A stretch of DNA of 64,000 nt from Myrica gale. Lineage: Eukaryota > Streptophyta > Magnoliopsida > Fagales > Myricaceae. The notes beneath the pieces are model-generated. The model did not search any database. It worked only from the letters and a program-made list of their open reading frames with translations, and was not told where the DNA came from. How positions within the stretch are numbered: position 1 is the first letter of the stretch; the number at the start of each line of letters is the position of its first letter. The stretch is taken from assembly GCA_963930655.1 (NCBI GenBank), contig OZ005606.1, positions 19,756,001 to 19,820,000 of the forward strand. Reading direction: 5' to 3'. Below are positions 49,481 through 61,783 of the stretch, piece by piece. Both the position numbers and the translations under genes were made by a program.

Positions 49481-49886
49481 ATCCTTCTGACTCTCTCAGC
49501 CCATCACCGTTTGAATCTTTTCCCTCTTCTTCCCATCTCCCTTATTTTGCCAACCAGATTCCTCAACCCTGTCTCCCACCTCTAAGGCAATCTGGTTTGA
49601 GGAGGTAGCTAAGTGTGTGTTGGCTCTCTTGCCCTCAGAACGCAGGTGTTTGGGAGTTAAGCATGCTCTGTCCTTTACCCCTGTTTAGGCGTCCTCTGGT
49701 GCTGGGCAGGCCCCTTCTCCGGGGGTTCTCTTAGAGGTGGAGGATGACAACTCCACTCTAGGTTCCCTTCGGTCTCGGAGGCGCCGGCTTAATTGGTATC
49801 CCAAAGCCCCAGGTTCAGGTGTAGTGGTTCCTGCTTCTTCCCCTAAGGCTGTGTCGGCTGGCCTCAAACAACCACCCTCAGCCCAA

Positions 49887-52800
49887 TGACTAAACTCTCC
49901 TGGAATTGCAGGGGCCTCGCCCGTGGCCTGCAATCCGAGCTATGCGGGCCCTAATCCGGCAGGAAGACCCCGGCTCTGATATTTTTTATGGAAACCAAGA
50001 TCTTTGATGAAGCTTTGGCCGTGATTGCTACGTCCCTTGATTTTTATTCTTTTGTCTTTGTCCCTTTTGTGGGGACTATAGAGGGATTAGCCTTACAGTG
50101 GCGTCCTGAGCTAAAGCTCGATGTTCTCTCTTTGTCTTCTAATTTGTTTTCTAATTTGTTGTATGCTAGGGATGGTTCCCCTCATTACTCTATGTTCTTT
50201 ATCTATGGCCCCGATCTTTGGGGCGACAAGGCTGTGTTTTGGCCTATGCTAACTGATTTGATTTCGGATGAATGTAATTCATGGGCTTGTATTGGAGATT
50301 TGAATGCTATTGTTTCGCCATGGGAAAAACAAGGTGGCCTCCATTTTCGCCCTTCCTCCTCGGTTGATTTATCTTCTTTTATGGATTCCTCTGGGGTAGT
50401 CGATATTGGTTTTGTTGGTTCTCCCTTTACGTGGGATAAGGGAAGGCCGAGTTTGGCCCATATTAAAGAGTGCCTCGATCGTTTTCTGGTTAATATCTAA
50501 TGGCTGCTATGTTTCTCGAATGTGGTGGTCTCTCACCTGCCCTCATTTAACCATAGTCCAATTTCTCTGCGCCTGTGGCGATCCAAAGTGTCTCTCCCAC
50601 GGCAATTTACCTTTGAGGAATTTTGGTTGTCGGATCATTCTTGTTTTTCTATTGTGGCAGTTGCTTGGCAGGCTAGATTTTCGGGATCTTTGCTTTGGTT
50701 GAGGTGGTGGCAAAAAAAAAATCAAGCTACTAAGGTTGCTCTTAAAAGGTGGAACCGCATGTACTTTGGTCATATCCAAATCTCTATCCACAATATTTCT
50801 TCCCAAATTTCCGCTAACCTCTTGTATAATCCCACCCCTGCCAGTCTCCACCTTCATAGTAATTTGAAAGTTTCCTTGGATGCTCTCCTTAAACAGGAAG
50901 AGGTTCTCTGGCGTCAGAAATCTCGTATTGATTGGCGGATTTTGCGGGATTTAAATACTAAATTTTTTCATGCCTCAGCCGTTATCCGTCATTGTCGTAA
51001 TAGTATTCCTCGGCTCAAGAATGTTGTTGGTGAATGGCAGGAAGGACGACAGTCTACGAGAACCTCCTGCTTGATTTTTACCAATCTCTCTATACTATCT
51101 CTCATCCTACTTTCCCTACGTGCTTTGAAAATTTAGTTCTTCACACTATTTCGGTGGAAGAAAATAGGATGCTCTCTACCATTCCCAAGGGGAGTCCATT
51201 TTGGCGGCTCTTTCTAGCATGAACCTTTGGAAGGCTCCGGCCCCGATGGTATGATAGGTTTGTTCTTTAAATCCTGTTGGGATATTGTTTCTTCTGATGT
51301 TATCATGATCTAGCATTTCTTTCGCTCTGGTGAAATGCTTTCGGCTATCAATGAGACCAATCTGGTTTTGATCCCAAAAATCCAGCACACGTCTCTGCGT
51401 TCTCACTTTCGCCCAATTAGCTTGTGTAACGCTTGTTACAAGCTCATCTCCAAGCTTCTGGCCGACATCCTTAAGCCTTAGCTTTGTAAGTTGGTTTCTC
51501 CATTTCAACTTGCGTTTGTCCCCGGCTATTAGATTTAGGACAATTACATTGTCGCTGCCAAGCTTTTCCATAGCATGAAACAGAAATGTGATGTTGATGG
51601 GTGGGTTGCCATCAAAGGCGATATGGAGAAAGCATACGATCGGGTTGAATAGTTGTTTCTTGAAAACGTGTTATGCAATCATGGCTTTTCGGATCACTGG
51701 GTTTTATTGATTATGCAGTGTATTTCATCTCCGCGCTTCTCCTTGATGCTCAATGAGTCCCCTTTTAGACACTTCTTGGCTTCCCGTGGATTAAGGCAAG
51801 GAGACCCCCCTCTCCAGGGGTGGAGCCAGAAATTTTGTATAGGGGGCAAAAACGAAAATTATGATATGAAGAAAGACTTCTAAATTAAGCCATGAATAGT
51901 GTCGTGCAACAAATCTTTCGTAGTAGCAAAAGTAAATGCAAATGGAAAAGTTCATTTTGGTGAAGACAGAACTCTTCTTAAGCAACAAAATAAGAGAACC
52001 CAACTTCAGGCAATAGCCAATGACCCCTCAACATGAACGACATGGAAAGAACACCCTTAGACCAGGTCCTGATCACCAGGCCAACCCCTTGGGATTCTTT
52101 AAATGGCATTGAGAGACAAACAATGTCGAAGGAGGGCAAACATAATGAAGATATTAGTCAGTTCAAACATTAATTTGTACTGAAAGTGTAAAAAGAACTT
52201 CAGAAATATGCTATAACTACTAGAGAGAGGGACAAGTCAACAGAGAGTTCAATTTTGTGGTGGGTTTTCAACCGCAAGGGAAGAATATTATTGTTGTATT
52301 TCACCGTATTCTTCCCTCCTGTGCATTTGGTGTTACTAAACGTTTCGGTTTTAAAGCTCTTCATCATCATAAAACTCATCGTCTTATTTTCTGGTAAAAT
52401 CGCAAACTTATAACAGAGACTGAGCTCTTCCCTCGGGAAAAAACTCACCGAGGGAGCACTAAATCTACATAGGGCTGGGCATGTTATTGCAGAAGGCGCC
52501 TGGTTTACAGTGTCTGCAATTCGAATGTACAGATACCGTGTTGTTTGGGTAAAATTTCCCTTTCAAATGTGTCAAATTGTGTAACAATCAACTCCAAAAG
52601 TAAAACCCATTACTCACTGAAGACAATGAAAGTACCTTGGAAATGAACTGAATACAGATTAATAAAATAGAAGCAAAATCTCACCATCAGATTTAAAGTA
52701 TTGACCTAAGATTTTACAAAAGTATTAGCAAGTCATCTATCACATTAGTTTGTGAAAGTAACTTCACAGAATCATCGCGATACTGAGGGCTAAAACCGTT

Positions 52801-55128
52801 CACAATTCAGACATACTTTTGACTTATTCACCGTATAAATATTTTTTTAGAACTGAGGGGGGCGGTTGCCCCCCTCTCTCCTCCCCTGCCCCTCTCCCCT
52901 TTCTTATTCATCTTGGTAGTGGATGTGTTGTCTCTGTTGTTCTCTTGGGCTAAAGTGGAGGGTTCTTTGTCGGGAATGAAGTTAAATTCGGCTACCCCTA
53001 TCATTTATCACTTATTCTCTGCCGACGACATTTTGATGTTTGGGCGAGCTTCGGTTGGGGAGGTTGTTTGTTTTTGGGAGTGTCTGGAATAGTATTCTGG
53101 TTGATTTGGTCAACTGTTGAATGTCCAAAAGTCAGCGGTTCATTTCAGTGGCAATACTCCTCCTCAGTCGGCTATAGCCCTTGCGGCTCTGATGGGCCTT
53201 CAGTGCCTTCCTGCTAAAATTCGCAATTTGAGGCTGCCTTTGATTTTTTCCTGTGCCCTTATATTTGCTTTGGATGACCTGCACGATCGCATTTTATCCA
53301 AAATTAGTGGATGAACTGCGAAGCTCTTATACCAAGCAGGTAGGACCACACTAATCTCGGTTGTTGCATCGGCTCTATCTTCATATAGCATGATGCTGCT
53401 TCCCTGGGAATGATGTCCGTTGTTAGATCAGCATTTCAAGAACTTCTGGTGAGGTTTTGACCAAAAAAAAGTCCATTGCTTAACTCTGAAATCGTGGGAG
53501 TCGATTTGTAGCTAAAAAACTATCGGTGGTCTAGGTTTGCGGTCTATGGCCCATGCTAACCAAGCTCTGGTGGCCAAGTTGGCTTGGCAATTTTCTGTCT
53601 CCCTCTCCTTTGGGTTTCTTTGTGCAGGGCGAAATACATGCGTCGTACTCGGGTGTTATCCCTTTCCCACCACCAGCATTTTTCGTGGATTTGGCAAGGG
53701 ATTGTGAAGGTTTCGCCTCTCATCTCTAAACAGCTTGCTTGCTGGTGAAGAACGACGAATCTATTCACGTTTGGCGCGATCCTTAGATCCCGTCTCTTTT
53801 TTCGTCCTTCCCCTTGAGATCAAGGGGTGGTTTGTGATTTATCTCTTACTGTTTCCTCTCTTATTCTTCCTGCTCCCCGTAGATGGGATGTGAATCTGGT
53901 TAGACATTTGTTTGATGTGGCCTCAGCTAATGCTACTTGTAGCTTGACTCTCCATGTTTCGAACCTGCATGACAAGTGGATTTGGTCTTTGGAAGCTAAA
54001 GGTCATTTCTCTGTGAATTCCTGCTATCGTGCTATCGTTCTCTTGCTCCATCCCACCTGACGTCTATTGATCTTCTTTCTCCGGTGGAGTGGAAAGCTTT
54101 GTGGCGTCTGTGCATCCATGCTCGTCTGAAATTATTTTTATGGAAGATGGTATGGAGTATTATTCCAACTCAGGCTCGTATTGTTTCGGTTATTGCAGGG
54201 AGGTCTGGGGCGCTTGGTGCTTGTCATTTGTGTTTGGGTGATGTGGATTCCATTCACCACCTTTTGTTCCTTTGCTCTTTTGCTCGGATTCCTTGGCATG
54301 TATCCCCTTGGGGTATTGATTGTGTTTTTTTCCAGGACTTCTCTTTGTCTGATTGGCTTAGGTGCATCCTTGACCCCTCTGATCGGTTGGGCATCCCCAT
54401 GGCGAACTGCCACTTTTTCCAACTTTTTGCAGCCACTTTGTTGGATCTCGCTTGGTTTCTCAGGAATCGGGTGGCCCATGGTAAGCCCTCTTTGGATGTT
54501 CATCGTTTTGCCTCCTAGGTGCTGCGTGTATACCTTGAGCATTTGTGTGCTTGGAGTTCCCTAGTTGGCTTGTCTTCTCTGGTTGAATGGGCTCTGCCTC
54601 ATTCGGTAGTGATCAAGATTAACTATGATATTGTTATCCTTCCAACCTTCTCTGTTATGGCCTGCGTGTGTTGTGATCATTTGGAGCTTATCTTGTGTGC
54701 GGCTTCCTCCATCCTACCTGCGTTAGACCCCATGGTGGGGGAATTTCATGATGCTTGCCTGGCTGTTAGGGTGGCGCGTTCCCACCTTTTCTCTGATATT
54801 ATCGTGGAAGGAGACTCTTCGGTGGTCTGTGACACCCTCCAGAACCAGGATATCTCCCCCCCTTGTCAGGTTGATTCTCTTATCCACAATCTGCATCTGG
54901 ATTTTCGTCAGCTCTCTTCCTGTGCTTGGTTGTCTGTTTCGCGTAGTGCAAATTCACTTTCACACCTTATCGCTCAATGGGCCGCTTCCTCTAAGTTCGA
55001 GGGAGACATCCCCCTTCACCAAGCGCATGGTTTTTATCTGTGGATTTATGAGGGATTTGACACCCCCCTTCTGTTGTTCTTCAACTGTTTTTTGAACTAT
55101 GTTTGTTGGCCATTTGGGTTATGTTTTT
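49887..55128 (+). pseudogene. LINE ORF2 remnant (interrupted)
   Basis: Pieces in several frames: endonuclease 49988-50500, linker and start of RT 50522-51136, RT finger/palm pieces to 51815, then after the nested transposon 52889-55128. The usual FADD reads SADD. In-frame stops and shifts make it non-functional. Confidence 0.8.
51815..52888. mobile_element. hAT-like transposon nested in LINE
   Basis: The ends CAGGGGTGGAG and CAGGGGAGGAG (reverse complement of the right end) match at 10 of 11 positions. A perfect 8-bp duplication CCCCTCTC lies at 51807-51814 and 52889-52896. G/C-rich subterminal tracts (TAGGGGGC left, GGGGGGCGGTTGCCCCCC right) resemble the element at 6825-8376. No transposase is visible in 1,074 bp. 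It splits the LINE reverse transcriptase right after RQGDP, so it is younger than the LINE. Confidence 0.88.
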
Positions 55129-55262
55129 AATAAGAACGGTCTGGTATTTGTTAAAAAAAAAACATCCCATTAAGGATCACAAATAAAAGAACAAGAAAAT
55201 TACAAACTAATACAAACAATACACTCAATTAGGCATATAACCCTGCTGTCAGGGCAGGGGTA

Positions 55263-55442
55263 TTACAAGGTGTCAAGGAGAACCAGAGCTCTGGATGCAC
55301 GCGCATCTTTGGCGGCGGGTGGGACTCGTGTACCACGGAGAAGATAGTCAGGCATATGAACGATGCACATCAGAGGGCGAGGCACGACATAGTGGAATGC
55401 AGTAGTGGTGATGGCCATGAGAACAGCGTTCTGGCTTTCAAA
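55263..55442 (-). pseudogene. Orphan terminal exon of an unidentified gene
   Basis: On the minus strand an acceptor-like TTCGTTAG is followed by 59 codons and a stop without interruption, starting FESQNAVLMAITTTAFHYVV and containing MPDYLLRGTRVPPAAKDARA. It looks like protein-coding sequence with ordinary amino-acid composition, but I do not recognise the family. No upstream exons are evident before the LPXC end at 56279. It may be a captured or left-over exon, or the last exon of a gene disrupted by the adjacent LINE. Confidence 0.35.
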
Positions 55443-56278
55443 CTAACGAAAAATGAAGAACACCTTTTTGTTCGCAGATGATTTACTACTTCTTGTTCGA
55501 GTAAACGTCAAAACTCGTCGCTTAGAAAAAAAAAACGTCAAAACTCGTCTATTTTATACACCTATATATATATATATATATGTCACGAGATCCATCTTAG
55601 CCACGTCATATCCACGTGAACAAATTCCACAGGACAAACAAAACGAAAAAATTAAAAAAAAATGCGAAGAAAGAAAGCTCGAAAATAAAAGGGAAAAAAG
55701 GATAGTGAAGGAGGAGGGTCTCCGTTTCTTAGCCAGGCCCAAATGTAACCACCGCGTCGAGTTAGAGGGCTCCACCCTGCGAAGGGGTGGATTGCAACCT
55801 CCACTCTTTTGCGGGTTGAATTGCAAATAAAGAATATAGTATTGACTAATGAGAAAGTTATTTGCAAGAATTGACCCCCCAAAAAAAATTATTTGCAAGA
55901 ATTGACAAAAACTCATGGATTAATTTAGTAAAAAAGCCAATTAACAATGAGATGGAAGACACGACTCAATGATTCATAGATTATATTGGATAGTTCAAGG
56001 CTATAATGTCTGTTAAACATTTCGACCATGGACTAAGATCGACCAAGATAGTAACATCAACTTTGGACGGTTTATAAAGTTAAGACGGCCATATATCCAT
56101 AAGAGGAGAAGAATTAAATGACATGCTACAATACTTACAGCGAAATTGCTGGTAACGTTGAATATCAAGACATACACAGGTTCCGAACATCTGCTCCTAA
56201 TAAGTCAAGATCCTTCGCAAATGCAAGTTCCACCAGTAGTGTAAGTCTTCTGAATTACGCAGGAAACATGCTAAGCTT
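55443..56278. other. Intergenic, LPXC 3' flank
   Basis: Contains a short (TA)n run near 55563-55581 and a small duplication AACGTCAAAACTCGTC. The phrase TFLFADDLLLLVRV near 55460 (plus) resembles a LINE reverse-transcriptase catalytic motif but is too short to be sure. No gene recognised. Confidence 0.35.
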
Positions 56279-59200
56279 TTAAATCTCTGCTAGTAGCCGG
56301 CGTACCAAATCTAGATGCAGTGCATGGCCACCCTGCATCACATGCTAAGCTTTCAAAACTTCTGTTTCTCTTTTAGGTTTTGCAAAGTTTCCTAAAAACT
56401 CGTACCTTAAACATAATTAGACACGACATATAAACTAAAACATAATGCTGCAATTTGTTACAGGCATAAGTTATCACTAAAAAAGGTACTATGGAAAGGA
56501 AAATCTCACTTCTCAACCTCATGCTTCCTAGTTTCTACTTGACCGTAAAAAAGATCAAAAACTTCTAAAGCTATGTGATCACCTAGTAGGTCCTATGAGA
56601 AGAGAACTCTACATGCATCCCGTCAGAGTTAAAGAAAAGGTATCCATAAATTAAGAAGCATACTGTTCAATTTTATAAAGATGTGTGCGATTGAGTACTG
56701 TTGCCACAGGCTGCATCCATAAGGAGTAATGCAGTTGAGTAATGGTGCAATTAAGGAATTGAAGAAGATGGTGCCACAGGCTGCATCCATAAGCATGAAT
56801 GGGTAATTTGAGGCGGAACAATACAAGCACACATGAAGTATAAGTCAGTCCTTTGGGAGAGGACATGACATTTCTACTGAGACTATGTCCCAACATAGGG
56901 CGGCAAAAAGAAAAAGAAAAAGAAAAAGAGGGGGGATTCATTAAAGTAAACCCAAGTAATCGGGGTCAGAATGTTTTAGGTCTGCCACCAAAGGCATTTA
57001 GATGAACTTCTTAAGTTATTACTTTTTTAAAAAAAAAAAACACCATACTAATGTGAACAGGGGAAACATACACGAGAATTAGTTATGTCCTTGCCTGCAC
57101 AATTTGAATCTGGTATGAGTCTCAGTTCTCATGCTGAAGTGCAGGGATATTACATTCAAAATTTGACAGACAATTAAAACACGAACAAATTATAAAATCC
57201 AAAACAGGAAAGAAAAGATTTAGCAAAGAATACATGCCTTGTATGCCACTATATGTGCCACAGGAAGCCCTTGACTGCCAAACTGCGCAAGAAGGGAAAG
57301 GTCTCCAATAAGATCTAAGACTTTATGGCGACAAGGTTCATCAGGGAAACACAGTGGGGGTTCAACCAATCTTGGCTGGCACTGCACAAGAAAATTAGGA
57401 GTATGTAATGAAAATTGGAGGAAAGACAAACTAATTTCTGAGGTCTGTGCAGCTATGTAAAATATCTCCTGTCCAAAAGTCAACCTAACATATTTCCTAA
57501 ACACTCGATTTGGGGGAGGTGGGGGGTTCGCTCTCTCCTCATAACTCACATAAAACATAATCCAAGAGAAACCATTGTAAGCTTTTCCAATGCTGTGATC
57601 TATAGCAGATTCTCTTGTTCAGTTCAATACTATTGCATGTTGCCACCACCTATCGAGTCTTAGCAAGGAAAATAGGAAGATATTTCCAAAACCACTTAGA
57701 ACGAGCCCTTTACATTTAGCAAATATGCATCCTAATACTGACAAGAGGAACTTAACCATAGTTTCCTTTCTAGGGACAGAGCTTTGGAGTCAGCAAGTTT
57801 GAAAAAAGATTTTCAAAAGTAAACGGTTCAGAATGGAGAATAAAACATCCACTGTGCTCTTCACAGTCTGTTTAAAATGCAATTGAAGGGGATAATGTGT
57901 AATTCATGGCGGGTAAATGTATGTTACCCACAAAATATGTTGGGCAGTAACCAGTGTAGGTGAAAGAATGGCTATCGCTCAAACAAGAATGATGCATGTA
58001 CCTACAAACAAAAGCGTTTTCTGCTGAGCCCCCTTTTATGAGTCCAGCATTGCGCATTTGCTCCACCTGCAAGGCTTTTCCATTATCAATTGCTAGCAGT
58101 AGCAGCATAAGACCAAAGTTTACAAAAGTTGCCACAATTTGGTTTAGACGTATTATCGCAAATGTCAAAGTCATTGGTTAGCTAATGATTTGCTGTCATT
58201 ACCCAATAGGGCACCATATAGCCTGGTTAAAACAATTTAAAAGGTTCTTCTAATTTGATAAGACCAGAAGCACTTTGTTCATATCTCTGCACTTAGATAT
58301 TCTCCCAACAATGTGTTGACCACTTTGTTGTAGGGATATTTGAAGTTAAGGTTGAACTATAAAAATAAACACTTGTTTCATCGTAACATATTCCTCTTGT
58401 TTGATTCTTCTACAACAAGATTGAAAGATAGGACATAAATTATTTGCTTGACAGATTGGGATGTCGCTAGTAGAGATCCTAACTCGGACGGGTGAAAGAG
58501 GAATGCAGACAGAGTAGATTGCTCAAGATTGATCAAGAAACAAATACCACAAGCGTCCACGTCTTGTCCTTCTTGAACAAAATACCAGGCACTGGCAATG
58601 AGAGCCGATTGCCAATGAGATCTTAATTTGAGGAAAAGATGGCTTATTACAAGATACCTCGGGCCAAATAACTCTCTCATGCATTCGTGCCTTATAAGAT
58701 TTAGCCATATCTCTATCAAAAGGATCCACAACATTGCAAACAGTTTTGTTATAAACTATTGCATACAGTATATGATCTTTTGTTTTTGTTTTTTTATATA
58801 AAGGCCACATTATGAAATACAACTATAGCACATTTTATTTTTAAGTTAGAACTTGTCTTTATATTGCTTCCAACTACTTAAACAGAGAAATGATTATGTG
58901 CAAAGACATGCAAAGAGACGGCTGTGATTTAAGAAACAAATCCAATGTTCCAAGACTGGTCACGTCATTTAATGAGCCAAACCAAGATTGCGCCATGTCA
59001 TTTTGTCTCACACCTCATTAAATGACGTGGCCAACCTTGGAGCGTTGGATTTGTTTCTTTAAATCACAGTCATCCCTTTGCATGGCTTTGCACAATTTAT
59101 CTTTGCACAAAATTTGTTCTCACCCGAACATAGCTGAGGTATACAAGAACTGTCACTTCAAAAATATAAGGAAAAAAGAAAAGGAGAACTCATTATCACA

Positions 59201-60041
59201 GTTTTTGTTGGTCATAAATACACTGGTTTGTTAAGTCAAATGTCAAACTATGACAGTATTTAGGAAACAATAAAATGGGGGAAAATGTAAATCAAACCTC
59301 CTCATAGACACAGAAGGTTCTTGCTGAAGCTATCTGATCACAATAAAAAGAATGGTCCAAGGAGGCTGAAAACCCACTGGCAGCCAATAGCAGGTACCTG
59401 TAATTTTGAAAGAATAAAATGTGAATTAATATATTCTCCTGGCAATTAAGATAGCTCATTCTCATCCCTACGACTTGCCAGACTAGTATTAGGTGACAGT
59501 TAGTCCTATCTCAAACTTAAAAATGCCAAATTCGACATTAAGATACAAGTTAAAAGTGGAAAACTTGGATCAACCCAACCAGACTACAAGTTTTTCCCCA
59601 TTGTAACATCCAGCAAATTAAGCAAAATGGAATAATGGACGGATCATCAATATCCACCCATTTGTTTGTGGTCCCCATCCAGATAGGAGTCAGAGTTTGA
59701 AAGCCATAATGAGATCCATACATCATAGAATGCAGAAGAAAAGATGCAATAACAGAAACAAAGTGGTAACAAAGTTCTCCATTCTCGACTCCATAGTGTA
59801 AAAACAGAAATATATAGTTCAGCAGTATGTATACCTGTGGGAAGTCAATTCCGTATGTTATGTGAATCTTTTCTGATGGGATCGCAGCTACAAAAGAATC
59901 ATTCCTCCACACATGTACTGGTTCATTAACATAAGGTACCAATTTTTCACAACTGTTGCCAAACTGATCTATTGCCACCTCGACCCCAATATGTTCTATC
60001 TCCTTTACCCATTCATTTGCTGAGCCATCCAAAATAGGAAC
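56279..60041 (-). pseudogene. LPXC: LPXC, UDP-3-O-acyl-GlcNAc deacetylase, C-terminal exons with two frame breaks
   Basis: Five exons on the minus strand: 60041-59835, 59397-59298, 58066-58002, 57381-57238, 56332-56279. The family deacetylates UDP-3-O-acyl-N-acetylglucosamine in the lipid-A-like pathway of plant mitochondria. Visible signatures: [70 protein letters not shown] (zinc-ligand H and D of the HKxxD motif) and GGHALHLDLVRRL (catalytic-region His). Exon 59397-59298 has one extra G in a TGGG run; exon 57381-57238 has one C too few in a C run. Each shifts the frame. The intron after 57238 begins with GC (AAG|GCATGT). The N-terminal exons with the TVEHLLSA-type motif were not found, and may lie past position 64000. 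This could be a true pseudogene or a functional gene with two homopolymer sequence errors. Confidence 0.8.
58523..58760 (-). other. Coding-like segment inside an LPXC intron, unidentified
   Basis: The minus-strand frame reads NVVDPFDRDMAKSYKARM then HERVIWPEV, which looks protein-like, and is followed by a possible donor (GAG|GTATCT). I cannot assign a family, and it is not part of LPXC as known. It may be a gene fragment or chance. Confidence 0.2.
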
Positions 60042-60998
60042 CTGCATGAGCATTTATAGGAACCCTCAGTTTCTCTAGGTCATATTTAAGCATTACTAGT
60101 TGTTGGCCTTCATCGAAATACTAAAACTTCTGTTGAGGAGAAAAAGATATTGAAAAGTCCCATCGTAAACTTAAATGCATGATTACCTTACTCCAGTCGT
60201 AGTGTATTTACCAATTAATTCTTTGAACAAAGTGATCCTCCGTAAAGTGAGGAAGAATAAAAATAGAGAACTTCCAAAAGTCCAAACTCAGGCACAAACT
60301 CTTTTTCTACATATAGCAGCCCTCAGCTTCATAACTTCTTGATATCGCCACCTTTTAACTGAATTTTTAAACCCCCCCCCCCCCCCCAAAAAAAAAAGTG
60401 AAAGCTGTTTCAATGATATGACCTTGCTTCACACCAAGAAAAAAAAAAGATATGACCTTGCTTCACCAAATGTTATGACAGAACTGATTCGAGCAAATGC
60501 AGAGAACTGATTTAAAAAGCATAAGAGCATGGTGTAATCTACAAAGACACTTGCGACGCAAAAACAGATTTAACAACCAAACTCATCAACCCATTCTCCG
60601 GATGCTAAACTGCAAAGAGTGATACCACTTCTTCACAAAATTATTTCAACAAAGACGTATTCAAGGATAAATTCGAGCTGTAATGTAACATCGAATTCAA
60701 ATAAGAGGGCAAAGATACCCAACAAGTCTCTCAATGAAAAGTTATTACACGCCTATCTTCGCAATATAATAATATGCAATCTGCATCTACCACCTAAATG
60801 ATATATAAAAGAGATGGAGGAAAGAAGGTGAAAAAACGATAAGGAACTTGTATCCTTCTGCAGAGCCGAACTCGAGAGAAACATAACCAACAGAAAAGAA
60901 AGTTTAAAATTTGAGCTTATTAAAACCATTCACGAGAACTGCATTACGAACCTCAACTTGGGGAACAATTTATGCAACAGATAAGAAAGTTTAAAATT
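60042..60998. other. LPXC intron / 5' side, no exon recognised
   Basis: Contains a C14-type homopolymer near 60372-60386, duplicated ATGACCTTGCTTCAC near 60418-60465, and an 18-bp repeat AAGAAAGTTTAAAATTTG at 60897-60914 and 60983-61000. I searched the minus strand for the LPXC N-terminal motif and did not find it. Confidence 0.4.
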
Positions 60999-61607
60999 TG
61001 GGTTCACTGGGAGGCTTACAACAATTTATGCAAATGGTAGATTTTGTGGATTTGGGGTTTGTTGGCTCTAAGTATACTTGGTGTAACAAGCGACCTGGGT
61101 TAGCAAACATTAGAGAGCGATTGGACAGGGGAATATCAAATCTGCCATGGAGGATAGCATTTCCCAATGCTGTGATACATCATTATCCTCTCACTAATTT
61201 AGATCATACTCCGCTGATTTTATGTTAATTTGGAAATTTGCAGCGGGCTCTTAAGCCATTCAAGTTTGAAATGTTATGGACTAGAGATCTTTCATGCTTT
61301 GGGGGGGTGGCAGGCACAGGCATGGAATCGTTGTTGTGATGGTTCTCTAGCTCAAAGTTTGTTCAAGCGAATTCGGGCAGTACGTTATGCACTAAGGCAA
61401 TAGAACAAGCGGAAGTTTGGGAAAATTCAAGATGTCATCCTTCGGGTTAAGTAGCAGTTGGCGGTTTCTCAAAGGTGTGAGGCTGACCAGTACAATCTTG
61501 ATCTAGAAATAGCTTTGCAATTGGAGTTAAGAGGAGCAGTGACGCCGAGAAGAAGTCCTTTGGAAGCAAATTGTCACTTGTCACCTGGCTGACCTCTAGT
61601 GATCTTA

Positions 61608-61783
61608 GAGGCTGAGTAATGGTGTTTTTTGAGAATTTTTTGTATTTTGAGAATTTTTAGGTGATGTTAATTTTATTGGTATGCGTGCTGTAGTTATTTT
61701 TAGGTGAGGTTAAAAAACATGTTCGATTTGTGTATTCTCACGATTCAAAAAATCATGAGAATACTAAATGGCCGAACAAGCCC
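61608..61783. mobile_element. MITE, family B copy 2, nested in LINE
   Basis: A 176-bp insertion bounded by TTA at 61605-61607 and 61784-61786, with weak inverted ends (GAGGCTGAGTA versus GGGCTTGTTCG). It shares most of its interior with 38800-38975. The LINE reads DL before it and NTKFYHAS after it; joining across one TTA gives the normal LINE phrase, so the borders are exact. Confidence 0.8.

Larger units (their letters stand above)
49480..55162 (+). mobile_element. L1-type LINE with RNase H domain, decayed
   Basis: In sense order: the end of ORF1, then ORF2 endonuclease (MTKLSWNCRGLARG near 49887, CIGDLNAIVSPWEKQGG, DIGFVGSPFTW), reverse transcriptase (GDMEKAYDRVE near 51618, SRGLRQGDP near 51786, FSADDILMFG near 53010), a zinc-binding region (VEWKALWRLCIHARLKLFLWK near 54085) and an RNase H-like end (IVEGDSSVV near 54805). 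It closes in AATAAGAACGG and an A run (about 55153-55162). It is interrupted by a hAT-like element (51815-52888) and carries many stops. The left border is approximate; no target duplication was found. Confidence 0.82.

Noticed and set aside
55453..55520. LINE reverse-transcriptase fragment (FADDLLLL)
   Set aside because: Only about 14 residues match and the sequence around does not, so it may be chance.
56279..60041. Bacterial contamination suggested by an LpxC-like protein
   Set aside because: The coding parts are split by introns with plant-type splice sites, and LPXC is a known plant nuclear gene.
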